Below, piece by piece: positions 8,737 to 17,852 of a stretch of DNA of 64,000 nucleotides (position 1 is its first letter; every line of letters begins with the position of its first letter). Source of the stretch: Paraburkholderia aromaticivorans. GTDB lineage: Bacteria > Pseudomonadota > Gammaproteobacteria > Burkholderiales > Burkholderiaceae. The notes below the pieces were generated by a model. It did not search any database, was not told the origin of the DNA, and worked only from the letters and a program-made list of their open reading frames with translations. Where the stretch lies: assembly GCF_012689525.1 (NCBI RefSeq), contig NZ_CP051515.1:1612001-1676000 (forward strand), written 5' to 3'. The translations under genes were made by a program, and so were the position numbers.

Positions 8737-11130
8737 ATGGCCGAAGCAACCTCTCATCCCACGCCGCCGCAAACGCTGGACGCCGACACATTACGCAACA
8801 TGGATCGCTACTGGCGGGCCTGCAACTACCTCTCGGGCGGCATGATCTATCTGCGCGACAATCCGCTGCTGCGCGAACCGCTGAAGCCCGAACACATCAA
8901 GAACCGCCTGCTGGGCCACTGGGGCTCGGACCCGGGGCAAAGTTTCCTGCTCGTGCATCTGAACCGGCTGATCAAAAAGCTCGATCTGAATGTGATCTAC
9001 GTGGCCGGTCCCGGTCATGGCGCACCGGCCACGCTGGCCAATTGTTATCTGGAAGGGCACTACTCGGAAATCTATCCCGACCGCAGCCAGGACTTAGCCG
9101 GCATGCAGCGCTTCTTCCGGCAGTTCTCGTTTCCCGGCGGCATCGGTTCGCATTGCACACCGGAGACGCCCGGCTCGATCCACGAAGGCGGCGAACTCGG
9201 CTATAGCCTCTCGCATGGCTACGGCGCCGCGTTCGACAATCCCGATCTGATCGTCGCCGTTATGATCGGCGATGGCGAAGCGGAAACCGGTCCGCTCGCC
9301 ACTTCGTGGCATTCGAACAAATTCCTCAATCCGATCCGCGACGGCGCGGTGTTGCCGGTGCTGCATCTGAACGGCTACAAAATTGCTAATCCGACCATTC
9401 TCGCGCGCATTCCCCGCGAGGAACTCGAAGCGCTGCTAACCGGCTACGGCCACAAACCGTATTTCGTCGAAGGCGACGATCCCGCCGTCATGCATCAGCA
9501 GATGGCCGCGACGCTCGAACAATGCGTCGGCGAAATCCGCGCGATCCAGCAGCATGCGCGTGAGAGCAACGACGCCTCACGACCGCGCTGGCCGATGATC
9601 GTGCTGCGTTCGCCCAAAGGCTGGACCGGTCCGAAGGAAGTCGACGGACACAAGGTGGAAGGCTCGTGGCGCGCGCATCAGGTGCCCGTGCCCGATCCGG
9701 TGACCAACAGCAAAAGCCTGAAGCTGGTCGAGAGTTGGCTGCGCAGCTACGAGCCCGAAACGCTGTTCGACGAAGCAGGGCGCCTCGTGAAAGAACTGCG
9801 CGAACTCGCGCCCGAAGGCGCGCGCCGCATCAGCGCCAATCCGCATGCGAACGGCGGTCTGCTCTGCAAGACGCTTGACATGCCGCCGTTTCGCGATTAC
9901 GCAGTGGTGGTGAAAAAGCCAGGCGGCTCGTACATATCGCCGACCGAGGTGCTCGGCAAGTTCCTGCGCGACGTGATGCGCAACAACATGACGAACTTCC
10001 GCGTGTTCGGCCCCGACGAGACTTCGAGCAACAAGCTGACCGCGATCTATGAAGCGTCGGAAAAAACCTGGCTCGCGCAAACCGAGCCGAGCGACGCGGA
10101 CGGCGGCGAACTCGCGGTGGACGGCCGCGTGATGGAAATGCTCAGCGAACACACGCTCGAAGGCTGGTTCGAAGGCTACGTGCTGACCGGCCGCCACGGT
10201 CTGTTCGCCACCTACGAGGCGTTCGTCCACGTGATCGATTCGATGTTCAACCAGCACGCCAAGTGGCTGGAGAAAGCCAAGCGCGATCTCGGCTGGCGTC
10301 AGCCGGTGCCGTCGATCAACCTGCTGATCACGTCGCTCGTCTGGCGTCAGGATCACAACGGCTTCACGCACCAGGACCCCGGCTTTCTGGATGTCGTCAC
10401 GAATAAAAGCCCGGACGTGGTGCGCATTTATCTGCCGCCGGACGCGAACTGCCTGTTGAGCGTCGGTGATCATTGCTTGCGTTCGCGCGATTACGTCAAC
10501 GTGATCGTCGCCGACAAGCAGCCGCATCTGCAGTATCTCGACATGGACGCGGCGGTCACGCATTGCACCAAGGGCATCGGCATCTGGGACTGGGCGTCGA
10601 CGGACCAGGGCGTCGAGCCCGACGTGGTGATGGCCTGCGCGGGCGACATCGCGACCATGGAGGCGCTCGCCGCCGTGCAGATTCTGAAGGAGCAGTTCGC
10701 CGACCTGAAGATCCGCTTTGTCAACGTGGTCGACCTGTTCCGGCTGATGCCCGAGCATGCGCATCCGCACGGCCTGTCCAACCGCGATTTCGATTCATTG
10801 TTTACCGCGACCAAGCCGGTGATTTTCAACTTCCACTCGTATGCGTCGCTGGTGCACAAGCTGACCTATAGCCGCACGAACCACGACAACCTGCATGTGC
10901 ACGGCTACCACGAGAAGGGCAACATCAACACGCCGCTCGAACTCGCGATCATCAACCAGGTCGATCGTTTTTCGCTGGCGATCGACGTGATCGATCGCGT
11001 GCCGAAGCTGCGCGGTGTCGGTGACCATGCGAAGGAATGGCTGCGTGGCCAGATCATCGAGCATCTGGCTTATGCGCATGCCGAGGGCATCGATAAGGAA
11101 GAAATCCGCAACTGGACGTGGAAAGGCTGA
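8737..11130 (+). CDS. xfp: Phosphoketolase (xylulose 5-phosphate / fructose 6-phosphate)
   Basis: This thiamine-diphosphate enzyme splits xylulose 5-phosphate (and often fructose 6-phosphate) with phosphate, giving acetyl phosphate plus glyceraldehyde 3-phosphate or erythrose 4-phosphate. The 797-residue length is normal for the family. It has the N-terminal P-G-H-G-A-P motif, the [11 protein letters not shown] cofactor motif and the H-Q-D-P-G-F segment. The start has an AAGGAG site upstream. The acetate kinase gene follows directly, so acetyl phosphate made here can be converted to acetate and ATP. This bypass is a common carbon-overflow or stress route. Confidence 0.96.
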   Translation: MAEATSHPTPPQTLDADTLRNMDRYWRACNYLSGGMIYLRDNPLLREPLKPEHIKNRLLGHWGSDPGQSFLLVHLNRLIKKLDLNVIYVAGPGHGAPATLANCYLEGHYSEIYPDRSQDLAGMQRFFRQFSFPGGIGSHCTPETPGSIHEGGELGYSLSHGYGAAFDNPDLIVAVMIGDGEAETGPLATSWHSNKFLNPIRDGAVLPVLHLNGYKIANPTILARIPREELEALLTGYGHKPYFVEGDDPAVMHQQMAATLEQCVGEIRAIQQHARESNDASRPRWPMIVLRSPKGWTGPKEVDGHKVEGSWRAHQVPVPDPVTNSKSLKLVESWLRSYEPETLFDEAGRLVKELRELAPEGARRISANPHANGGLLCKTLDMPPFRDYAVVVKKPGGSYISPTEVLGKFLRDVMRNNMTNFRVFGPDETSSNKLTAIYEASEKTWLAQTEPSDADGGELAVDGRVMEMLSEHTLEGWFEGYVLTGRHGLFATYEAFVHVIDSMFNQHAKWLEKAKRDLGWRQPVPSINLLITSLVWRQDHNGFTHQDPGFLDVVTNKSPDVVRIYLPPDANCLLSVGDHCLRSRDYVNVIVADKQPHLQYLDMDAAVTHCTKGIGIWDWASTDQGVEPDVVMACAGDIATMEALAAVQILKEQFADLKIRFVNVVDLFRLMPEHAHPHGLSNRDFDSLFTATKPVIFNFHSYASLVHKLTYSRTNHDNLHVHGYHEKGNINTPLELAIINQVDRFSLAIDVIDRVPKLRGVGDHAKEWLRGQIIEHLAYAHAEGIDKEEIRNWTWKG

Positions 11131-11143
11131 GCGAGGCATGACC

Positions 11144-12304
11144 ATGCACACTCAAGACTCCACGCAGGATCAAACGATTCTGGTGTTGAACAGCGGTTCG
11201 TCGTCGCTGAAGTTCGGGCTGTTCCGGCATGCGGGCGATGACGAATCCCTATTGCTGGAAGGCAGCGCGGAAGGCATCGGGCGCGACGACGGCAGTTTGC
11301 GGATCAAGGCGCCCGATGGCCGCGTGCTGGTGCAGCAGGAGCGCGTGCTCGAATCGCAGATCGACGCGTTGCAAAAGCTCGCGCAGGTGCTCACGGAACA
11401 GCACCATGCGCGGCCTTCGGCGGTGGGGCATCGGGTGGTGCATGGCGGACCGCATTTGCGCACGCATCAGCGCATTACCGCCGACGTGCGCCGTCAATTG
11501 CATGATGCCGTGCACTTCGCGCCGCTGCATATTCCGCCGGCGCTTGCGTTAATCGACGAGGCGGAGAAGATTTTCGGCGACGCGCCGCATTTCGCCTGTT
11601 TCGACACGGCGTTTCACGCCACGCTGCCGCCGCGCGCGGCGCACCTTGCGTTGCCGCGCCGTTATGCGGAAGCCGGTGTGATGCGCTACGGTTTTCACGG
11701 GCTGTCGTACGAATCGCTGGTGACGCGGCTCGGCGCCGACTTGCCGGCGCGCGCGGTGTTCGCGCATCTCGGCAACGGTTCGAGTGTGTGCGCGTTGCGC
11801 GACGGCCAATCGATCGATACGTCGATGGGTTTGACGCCGACCGGCGGCGTGCCGATGGGCACGCGCAGCGGCGATCTCGACCCGGGCGTGCTGCTGTATC
11901 TGATGCGCGTGGAGAAGCTCGATGCCGGCGCATTGGAGACGCTGCTGAATCGCCAGAGCGGCCTCGCCGGTTACGCGGACGGCGAAAGCGATATGCAGGC
12001 GCTGGAAAAACGCGCCGCCGCGGGCGATGCGAATGCGTCGCTGGCGCTCGACGCGTTTGCGACCGCTGTGCGCAAGACGATCGGCGGCTATGCGGCGCTG
12101 CTGGGCGGAATCGATATGCTGGTGTTTACCGGCGGCATCGGCGAACACAGCCAGGAGATTCGCAAGCGCGTCTGCGACGGGCTCGCTTTCATGGGGCTGA
12201 CGGAAAGCGATCCGGCAGGCAAGGTGAGAGCGATTCACACCGAAGAGGAAAAGCAGATTGCGCGGCATTGCCGCACGCTGTTGCGGCAAACGCAGGCAGA
12301 CTGA
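11144..12304 (+). CDS. ackA: Acetate kinase
   Basis: Acetate kinase transfers phosphate from acetyl phosphate to ADP, giving acetate and ATP. The protein has the N-terminal L-N-S-G-S-S-S-L-K-F phosphate loop, the H-R-V-V-H-G-G motif, G-F-H-G-L-S-Y and the F-T-G-G-I-G-E-H motif, all characteristic of the family. Two ATGs lie close together, at 11138 and 11144. I chose 11144 because GAGG (11133-11136) is 7 bases upstream of it; the longer form adds only two residues. It sits 13 bases after the phosphoketolase stop and completes that pathway. Confidence 0.95.
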   Translation: MHTQDSTQDQTILVLNSGSSSLKFGLFRHAGDDESLLLEGSAEGIGRDDGSLRIKAPDGRVLVQQERVLESQIDALQKLAQVLTEQHHARPSAVGHRVVHGGPHLRTHQRITADVRRQLHDAVHFAPLHIPPALALIDEAEKIFGDAPHFACFDTAFHATLPPRAAHLALPRRYAEAGVMRYGFHGLSYESLVTRLGADLPARAVFAHLGNGSSVCALRDGQSIDTSMGLTPTGGVPMGTRSGDLDPGVLLYLMRVEKLDAGALETLLNRQSGLAGYADGESDMQALEKRAAAGDANASLALDAFATAVRKTIGGYAALLGGIDMLVFTGGIGEHSQEIRKRVCDGLAFMGLTESDPAGKVRAIHTEEEKQIARHCRTLLRQTQAD

Positions 12305-12307
12305 CCT

Positions 12308-12568
12308 TCATTTAGCCTTGACGACGGTGTGATCCGATACGCCAGTTACACCGAACAGGCGCGTCACGTCTTCGAGCGCCGCAGTGCGTTGCTGATCGCG
12401 TTGCAACTCGCCACGCAGCGTAATGCGGCCGCGCGAGACGTGGACTTTCACGGCGTGTTCGGGGACCGCGGCGTCCCAGGCGAGACGCCGCGTCGCCTCC
12501 GCGGCGATCTGCGCATCGCTCAGACGTGCGCTGTCTGCCTTGTGTTTCTCTGCTCGGGCGTGAGGCAT
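12308..12568 (-). CDS. BON domain protein
   Basis: This 86-residue protein is almost entirely one BON domain: D-A-Q-I-A-A-E-A-T-R-R-L near the start, then V-S-R-G-R-I-T-L-R-G-E and a closing V-x-G-V-S-D-H-T-V. BON domains bind membranes or phospholipids and occur in OsmY-like stress proteins. No signal peptide is visible, unlike OsmY, so it may be cytosolic. The start has GGAG 6 bases upstream. It converges on the acetate kinase gene with only a 3-base gap between stops. Confidence 0.85.
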   Translation of the reverse strand: MPHARAEKHKADSARLSDAQIAAEATRRLAWDAAVPEHAVKVHVSRGRITLRGELQRDQQRTAALEDVTRLFGVTGVSDHTVVKAK

Positions 12569-12689
12569 GGGTTTCTCCGCTGCGCTGATACGTATGGGGA
12601 GAACACTAGCAGAAGTGGCGAATTTTGCATTCGGCGGCGGCTGCCGTGACCTCGGGCTACCGCCGCCCGCAGAACGCTGTCAGCAAGCG

Positions 12690-13901
12690 CTACTGAATCG
12701 CCCCCGCCAGCACCTGCGCCGTCGCGGCCGACAACGTCCAACCGAGATGTCCATGCCCGGTGTTGTAGAACACACCGCGCCGTTTGCCACGGCCCACCTT
12801 GGGCAACATGCTCGGCAGCATCGGCCGCAAGCCCGCCCACGGAATCACGCGCGAGGTCGACACCTCGGGGAAATGACGCCGCGTCCAGTCCACCAGCGGC
12901 GCGATCCGGTCCGAACGGATATCGCGGTTGAAGCCGTTGATCTCCGCCGTGCCGGCCACGCGAAAGCGATCCACGCCGAGGCGGCTCGTGACGATCTTCG
13001 CGCTGTCGTCAAGCAGGCTCACCCACGGCGCGCGCTGCTGGCTGAGTTCGTCGTCGAGACAGACCGTGATCGAATAACCTTTGACGGGGTAAATGTTCAC
13101 GTGGTCGCCCAGCATCGACGCGAAATCCCTGCTCTTCACGCCCGCGCACACGACGATCCGCTCGAACGCGAACCGCTGCGACTCGCCTTCGAGATCGACC
13201 GTCAACGTAAAGCGGCCCTCGGCAGGCTGCTCGATCGACGTGATCTGCGCGTCGTAATGAAACTCGACGTCGTGCCGCACGCACGCCTCAGCGAGCCCGC
13301 GCGTGAACTTGTGAATATCGCCGGTCGAATCGGACGGCGTGAAGAAGCCGCCGTAAAAATCGCCGTGCAGCGTGGGCTCGATGCCATGCAGTTCGCTCGT
13401 CGTGACCGGATTGCGGTCGAGCCCGCCTTCGCGCAGCAGTTCGTTCACCTTGCTCGCGGCATCGAATTCCTTGCGGGACTTGTAGATGTGCAGAATGCCG
13501 CGCCGCTCCAGATCAAAGTCGATGCCCTCGGTCTCGGCGATCGAAAACAGATGCTCGCGCGCGGTGATCGCGAGCCGCACGGTTTCGACGGTGTTCGCCC
13601 GGTAGTGCGGAATCTGGCGCAGGAATTCGCCCATCCACGAGTACTTGTGCCAGTTCGGTGTGGGATTGAGCAGCAGCGGGGCGTCGCGTGTGAGCATCCA
13701 GCGCAGGCCTTTCATGACGGTGGCCGCGCTGTTCCAGACTTCGGCATTGCTGGCGGACAACTGGCCGCCGTTGGCGAACGAGGTCTCCATCGCCGCATAG
13801 CGATGGCGCTCGAAGACGGTGACGTGGTGGCCGCGCAGAGCGAGGGCGTGAGCGGTCGTGACGCCGGTAATGCCGGCGCCGATGATGGCGATTCGTGACA
13901 T
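12690..13901 (-). CDS. dadA: D-amino acid dehydrogenase (DadA-type FAD oxidoreductase)
   Basis: This is a 403-residue DAO-family flavoprotein. It has the N-terminal FAD-binding motif G-A-G-I-T-G-V-T-T-A, the segment S-F-A-N-G-G-Q-L-S-A-S typical of DadA, and the C-terminal G-L-R-P-M-L-P and G-H-G-H-L-G-W-T motifs. DadA oxidatively deaminates D-amino acids to 2-oxo acids at the inner membrane and passes electrons to quinone. The leader carries a tandem glycine riboswitch, which suggests that this copy serves glycine (or D-alanine/glycine) oxidation rather than the alanine racemase pathway. No alr gene is adjacent. Confidence 0.88.
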   Translation of the reverse strand: MSRIAIIGAGITGVTTAHALALRGHHVTVFERHRYAAMETSFANGGQLSASNAEVWNSAATVMKGLRWMLTRDAPLLLNPTPNWHKYSWMGEFLRQIPHYRANTVETVRLAITAREHLFSIAETEGIDFDLERRGILHIYKSRKEFDAASKVNELLREGGLDRNPVTTSELHGIEPTLHGDFYGGFFTPSDSTGDIHKFTRGLAEACVRHDVEFHYDAQITSIEQPAEGRFTLTVDLEGESQRFAFERIVVCAGVKSRDFASMLGDHVNIYPVKGYSITVCLDDELSQQRAPWVSLLDDSAKIVTSRLGVDRFRVAGTAEINGFNRDIRSDRIAPLVDWTRRHFPEVSTSRVIPWAGLRPMLPSMLPKVGRGKRRGVFYNTGHGHLGWTLSAATAQVLAGAIQ

Positions 13902-13923
13902 GACATGGTCCAGAGTAGTTGAG

Positions 13924-13962
13924 CATCACCGGTGTCGATTTCGTGTCGAAACCGGCGTCGAT
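13924..13962 (-). promoter_or_regulatory. Leader hairpin between riboswitch and dadA-type gene
   Basis: An imperfect stem (CCGGT and TCGA blocks in both arms) lies between the second glycine aptamer and the start codon. It is a candidate expression platform. No T tract follows it, so control may be translational. Confidence 0.4.
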
Positions 13963-13964
13963 GC

Positions 13965-14180
13965 CCCATCTGTCCATGTACCTGAGAGTTTCTTCCCCAC
14001 GCCAGCCGGGCCCGATGCGAGCCGTGTGCGGGGAATCCCCTTCGGTGGGCGCATAGGCATTCGCCAATGCGCCGCTCTCCAGATGTTCCTGCTGCGCGGT
14101 CCTTTTGCCTGAGAGTTTCCGGGGCGGTTGCTCCGTCGGCGTCGTCACGAACGTCTGACGATCTCTCCCGCGCTGCATTG
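13965..14180 (-). promoter_or_regulatory. Tandem glycine riboswitch
   Basis: Read on the minus strand, two glycine aptamers follow one another. The first (about 14180-14095) has GGGAGAG, a GCCGACGGAGCAA junction and CTCTCAGGCAAAAGGAC. The second (about 14094-13965) has GGAGAG, a CCACCGAAGGGG junction and CTCTCAGGTACATGGAC. These are the conserved cores of the class. The element ends about 65 bases before the dadA-type start codon. Glycine riboswitches generally switch expression on when glycine is abundant, so the downstream oxidase is probably glycine-induced. Edges are approximate. Confidence 0.93.
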
Positions 14181-14400
14181 CAGAACGGCTCGACAATACC
14201 GTTCAAAAAATTCCGCCGCAAGTCTTTCCTGCGATGCACTGCGCAAGCGGCGGTCAGACACTGCGCGCCCGCGGATGAATGCGGCTCATGCTTCGATGCG
14301 GATTTTTCAAGCCCGGCTGCAAGGCTGAAATCGCTCGCATCGGCTATATTGTGCGGCACTGCCCGACTTCCAAGACTTCCAGTTCAAAGAGGAGAATGAC

Positions 14401-15033
14401 GTGCCCGCCTTCACAACACTGCTCGCCTTCGGTCTGATCTCGCTCGGCATGGTGCTCACGCCGGGGCCGAACATGATCTATCTGATCTCGCGATCGCTCT
14501 GTCAGGGGCGGCGCGCGGGTCTCATATCGCTCGGCGGCGTCGCGCTCGGCTTCGTGTTCTACATGTTCTGCGCCGCGTTCGGCATTACCGCGCTGCTGTT
14601 GACGGTGCCGTACGCGTACGACGCGTTGCGCTTCGGGGGCGCGCTCTATCTGCTGTATCTGGCGTGGCAGGCGGTCAAGCCGGGTGGCCGTTCGCCGTTC
14701 CAGTTGCGCGATCTGCCGCACGACAGCCGCCGCAAGCTCTTCACGATGGGCCTCGTCACCAACCTCGCGAATCCGAAGATCGCGGTGATGTACCTGTCGC
14801 TGCTGCCGCAGTTCATTTCGCCGGGGCACGGCAGTGTGCTCTCGCAGTCCGTCGCGCTTGGCTGCGTGCAGATCGTCATTAGCGTGACGGTCAATGCGCT
14901 GATCGCGAGCATGGCGGGTTCGATCGCCGTGTTTCTCGGCGGCCGGCCGGTGTGGCTGCTGGTGCAACGCTGGCTGATGGGCACGGTGCTCGCCGGACTC
15001 GCGGTACGCATCGCGCTCGATTCGCGTCGCTGA
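14401..15033 (+). CDS. LysE/RhtB family amino-acid exporter
   Basis: This is a 210-residue inner-membrane protein with about six hydrophobic helices. The segment T-P-G-P-N-M-I-Y-L-I-S-R-S after helix 1 and the later N-L-A-N-P-K-I-A-V-M-Y are hallmark motifs of the LysE/RhtB exporters, which expel amino acids or their analogues. The start is GTG at 14401, preceded by GAGGAG. It is divergent from the glycine-riboswitch transcript, with which it shares an intergenic region; whether it exports glycine-related compounds is only a guess. Confidence 0.88.
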   Translation: MPAFTTLLAFGLISLGMVLTPGPNMIYLISRSLCQGRRAGLISLGGVALGFVFYMFCAAFGITALLLTVPYAYDALRFGGALYLLYLAWQAVKPGGRSPFQLRDLPHDSRRKLFTMGLVTNLANPKIAVMYLSLLPQFISPGHGSVLSQSVALGCVQIVISVTVNALIASMAGSIAVFLGGRPVWLLVQRWLMGTVLAGLAVRIALDSRR

Positions 15034-15177
15034 GCTGTCTCGATGCGCGCTATCCGTTGCGCGACCTGAACACCCAGCCGTTGAACAGCGCCCCGCAGAG
15101 CATCAACGCGCTGCTCATGATCGGCCGTGCACTACCCGCGCCCGCGCATCTCTTATCTCGAACACAAAGGCCCGCCC

Positions 15178-15573
15178 ATGTCCGACTTTCCCATCGACAA
15201 CCCGTTTCTCGAATCGCTCGGCGTTCGTCTCACGCAATGGCGCGATGGCTACGCCGAACTGCTCATGCCGATCGATGCCAGCAAGCTCAATCGCCAGGGC
15301 GTGCTGCAAGGCGGCGCCATCGCGACGCTGCTCGATGCGGCGGCGGGCTATGCGGGACTCTTCGCAGCAAGCGGCGCCCCGGCGCGGCATGCTTTCACGC
15401 TCTCGCTGACCACCAACTATCTCGACAAGGGACTCGGCGAGTCCGTCACCGCGAAGGGTTTTCTGGAGCGCGCGGGCCGTTCGATTTTCTTCTCGCGCGG
15501 CGAGGCCTGGGTGGACGGCAAGCTGCTGATCGCCAGCGGGCAGGGCACGTTCAAGTATTCACGGCCGGCTTGA
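15178..15573 (+). CDS. PaaI-like hotdog thioesterase
   Basis: This is a 131-residue hotdog-fold protein. The core shows N-R-Q-G-V-L-Q-G-G-A-I-A-T-L-L-D-A-A-A-G, the helix-start motif of PaaI/4HBT thioesterases with the catalytic acidic residue in the helix, and the later L-S-L-T-T-N-Y-L strand. These enzymes hydrolyse acyl-CoA thioesters. I chose the ATG at 15178, which follows an AAAGG site; the upstream frame is open but lacks one. The natural acyl-CoA substrate cannot be assigned. It converges on the GNAT gene. Confidence 0.85.
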   Translation: MSDFPIDNPFLESLGVRLTQWRDGYAELLMPIDASKLNRQGVLQGGAIATLLDAAAGYAGLFAASGAPARHAFTLSLTTNYLDKGLGESVTAKGFLERAGRSIFFSRGEAWVDGKLLIASGQGTFKYSRPA

Positions 15574-15599
15574 GGCGTAGCGACCGATTTGCAGGCTCG

Positions 15600-16127
15600 T
15601 CACTGCGCCTTGTACATGATCGTGGTCGCGTCGAACTCGTGGCTATGCGTGCCACGAGCGTAGCCGGGGATCACGCCGGCTGTCCGATAACCCAGTCCGG
15701 TATAAAGCGGCTCCGCGTGGTCGCCAGTGCGGGTGTCGAGCGTGAGGAGGCTGCGCTGCAATCCATGCGCATGGCGTTCGAGTTCCGTCATCAGCAACCG
15801 CGCGATGCCCCGGCGGCGGAAGCCTGGATGAACCAGCAGCTTGCGCACCTCGGCGCGATGCCGCTGATTCGGCATCGTGTCGTAGGCCAGTTGCACGGTG
15901 CCGGCGATCGTCTCGCCTTGACGCGCGACCAGCAACACCAAGCCACCGGCACGCAGCGACGACAGCACGTTGCCGCGCCAGAACGATTCACTCTCGTCGA
16001 CGCCACAGGGCATGACAAACCCGACGCTGGCGCCGTCATGCACGCAGGCACGCAGCAGTGCGCCGAGTTCGGGAACATGACGCACGAGGTCGTCGGCGGT
16101 GAACGTGGTGATGGTGGTCTTGCTCAT
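15600..16127 (-). CDS. GNAT family N-acetyltransferase
   Basis: A cytosolic acetyltransferase of about 175 residues. The acetyl-CoA site is seen in V-H-P-G-F-R-R-R-G-I-A-R-L-L, followed by the usual L-D-T-R and A-x-x-L-Y-x-x-L-G-Y-R of GNAT proteins. An in-frame GTG at 16139 would overlap the stop of the upstream regulator gene; I prefer the ATG at 16127, but coupling to the regulator makes either possible. The acceptor substrate is unknown. Being co-transcribed with an XRE-cupin regulator suggests the regulator senses a small molecule that this enzyme may acetylate. Confidence 0.85.
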   Translation of the reverse strand: MSKTTITTFTADDLVRHVPELGALLRACVHDGASVGFVMPCGVDESESFWRGNVLSSLRAGGLVLLVARQGETIAGTVQLAYDTMPNQRHRAEVRKLLVHPGFRRRGIARLLMTELERHAHGLQRSLLTLDTRTGDHAEPLYTGLGYRTAGVIPGYARGTHSHEFDATTIMYKAQ

Positions 16128-16135
16128 GCTCTGGC

Positions 16136-16708
16136 TCACACGATGAAGAGAAGGTAGCGGGCGCCGCTATGCGCGGGCGTCACGAAAGCGCTGGGGCCGA
16201 ACAGCTGATAGCGCAGGCAGTCGCCCGGTTGCAGGTCGTGACGCTGGCCGTCGACGGTGATGCGCAGTTGTCCGTCGAGCAGGATCAGATGATGTTCGAG
16301 CCCAGGCCGCGGCGACGCGTCGTAGGTGATGCACACGCCCGCGTCGAGTTGGCACTCCAGCACCTCGCCGCTCAGCGCCTGCGCGGGCGGCGACACGGAG
16401 CGCCGCCGGAAGCCGACGCTGGCGTCGGTCCAGAGCGGCTGGGCGCCGCGTGGCACGAGCGGCGCGAAGTCTTCCTCGACCATGTGCATCAGGCGTGACA
16501 TCGGCAGACCGTACGCGACGCAGAGCTTGCCGAGCACGCTCGCCGTCGGGCTCACGGCGGCGTTTTCGAGGCGTGACAAGGTCGCGCGGCTGACGCCGCT
16601 GAGTTTGGCGAGATCGTCGAGCGACCAGTTGCGCTCGGCGCGCAACGCCCGCAGCCGCTGGGCGATGCGGCGGTCGATGGCGTTGTCGTCGGGGAGAGTG
16701 TTTTCCAT
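16136..16708 (-). CDS. XRE-cupin transcriptional regulator
   Basis: This is a 190-residue two-domain regulator. Residues 12-70 form the helix-turn-helix: L-R-A-L-R-A-E-R-N-W-S-L-D-D-L-A, then S-R-A-T-L-S-R-L-E-N. Residues 110-185 form a cupin barrel with P-G-L-E-H-H-L-I-L-L-D-G and L-Q-P-G-D-C-L. Such proteins bind a small ligand in the cupin and control neighbouring metabolic genes. I start it at ATG 16708. No Shine-Dalgarno sequence is present there; instead a large inverted repeat covers the start, which fits autoregulation. Its stop overlaps the GNAT gene. Confidence 0.88.
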   Translation of the reverse strand: MENTLPDDNAIDRRIAQRLRALRAERNWSLDDLAKLSGVSRATLSRLENAAVSPTASVLGKLCVAYGLPMSRLMHMVEEDFAPLVPRGAQPLWTDASVGFRRRSVSPPAQALSGEVLECQLDAGVCITYDASPRPGLEHHLILLDGQLRITVDGQRHDLQPGDCLRYQLFGPSAFVTPAHSGARYLLFIV

Positions 16709-16739
16709 ATCAGGGAAATTATCTCGAATATGGAAAACA
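16699..16739. promoter_or_regulatory. 12-base inverted repeat over the XRE-cupin start codon (candidate operator)
   Basis: Perfect arms TGTTTTCCATAT (16699-16710) and ATATGGAAAACA (16728-16739) are separated by 17 bases. The start codon of the regulator at 16708 lies inside one arm. The arrangement suits an autoregulatory operator or an RNA hairpin that hides the start. Confidence 0.6.
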
Positions 16740-17090
16740 GTCAACAGCGAAAAAAATGCGCCGGATGTCCAGCCGCCCAAGCAACACCGCTTGCCAGTGC
16801 CGGGTCATGCGCCGCATCGACGTGTCGCAACCGGGCGGGCTGACATGCTCGATCAGAGCTTCTATCACGCTTGCGCCGAGTGTGGCGTCACGCTCGAGAG
16901 AATCCACAGACAGCGCCCGCTCGGCTCTTGCCACGCGGCCTCACGCCTGTCGCGCAGTAGCGGAGATTCGTACACCTGCGCGGCCTGGGCCGTTTATCAT
17001 AGTGCCCACAAACCAGAAAGCGCCGCCCGGCTGTGCAGCGGTCAAGCACATCATCCACGAGACCCGGCGGCTCATGCCGCGACATCATTT
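16740..17090. other. Intergenic region, no gene seen
   Basis: About 350 bases lie between the divergent XRE-cupin and yceH genes. Open frames here show no ribosome site and no coding bias. It must hold the promoters of both genes, but no convincing core promoter stands out. Confidence 0.45.
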
Positions 17091-17795
17091 ATGAACTCCA
17101 CTCCCGACGCTTCTTCCCGTCCTTCGATCCGTGCGTTGACCCTGCTTGAAGGACGCGTGCTCAGCGTGCTCGTCGAGAAGCAGCACACGGTGCCGGACAG
17201 CTATCCGCTCTCGCTGAACGCGCTGACCTTGGGCTGCAACCAGAAAACCGGCCGCGCGCCGGTGATGAACGCCACCGAAGCCGAGGTGCTGACCGCCATC
17301 GACGGATTGAAGCGGCTGAGCCTCGTGATGGAAGGCAGCAGCAGCCGCGTGCCACGTTTCGAGCACAACATGAATCGGGTGCTGGGGTTGCCGAGCCAGT
17401 CGGCGGCGTTGCTCACCACCTTGCTGCTGCGTGGTCCGCAAACCGCGGCCGAGTTGCGCCTGAACAGCGCGCGTCTGCATGGCTTCGCGGATATCTCGTC
17501 GGTCGAGGCATTTCTCGACGAACTCGCGGCCAACGATCCGCCGCGGGTCGTAAAACTCGCCCGCGTGCCAGGCGAGCGCGAGAACCGCTGGACGCATCTG
17601 CTATGCGGTGAAGTGAGCGCGAGCGAATTGGCGCAGCCGGGCGATGAAGACGACTCGGTGCCGCTGTCCGCGTTCGAAGCGGTCAAGGCCGAACAGAAGC
17701 GTCTCGCCGACGAAGTGAGCCGGCTGCAGATCGTGGTGCGTCGCATGGCGGAGGAACTGGGCATCGATGCCGCCGATCTCACAGCAGGCGAATGA
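17091..17795 (+). CDS. yceH: YceH family protein (UPF0502 / DUF480)
   Basis: This is a 234-residue protein matching YceH along its length: L-E-G-R-V-L-S-V-L-V-E-K-Q-H-T-V-P-D-S-Y-P near the start, N-Q-K-T-G-R-x-P-V, then R-F-E-H-N and L-R-G-P-Q-T-A-A-E-L-R. The fold is a tandem winged-helix pair, and the C-terminus (residues 200-225) is a short coiled coil. The family is conserved in proteobacteria without an agreed function. The start at 17091 is set by similarity; there is no strong Shine-Dalgarno sequence. Confidence 0.92.
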   Translation: MNSTPDASSRPSIRALTLLEGRVLSVLVEKQHTVPDSYPLSLNALTLGCNQKTGRAPVMNATEAEVLTAIDGLKRLSLVMEGSSSRVPRFEHNMNRVLGLPSQSAALLTTLLLRGPQTAAELRLNSARLHGFADISSVEAFLDELAANDPPRVVKLARVPGERENRWTHLLCGEVSASELAQPGDEDDSVPLSAFEAVKAEQKRLADEVSRLQIVVRRMAEELGIDAADLTAGE

Positions 17796-17805
17796 CGTTC
17801 GCATG

Positions 17806-17837
17806 GCCTGTTGCGCGTGACGTTACGCGTAACAGGC
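17806..17837. terminator. 13-base hairpin between convergent genes
   Basis: Arms 17806-17818 and 17825-17837 pair fully except for one G-U, with a 6-base loop, right after the yceH stop and before the MipA stop. The stem is strong, but no T tract follows on either strand. It may still block read-through or protect the transcript ends. Confidence 0.5.
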
Positions 17838-17852
17838 GAGAAAGCGGCCAGC

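Noticed and set aside
9577..10770. 397-codon minus-strand frame inside the phosphoketolase gene
   Set aside because: It is antisense to a clearly conserved enzyme and its translation is Arg/His-rich without a domain.
13513..14196. Long minus-strand frame across the region upstream of dadA
   Set aside because: It runs through the tandem glycine riboswitch and overlaps dadA in another frame; it is a by-product of base composition.
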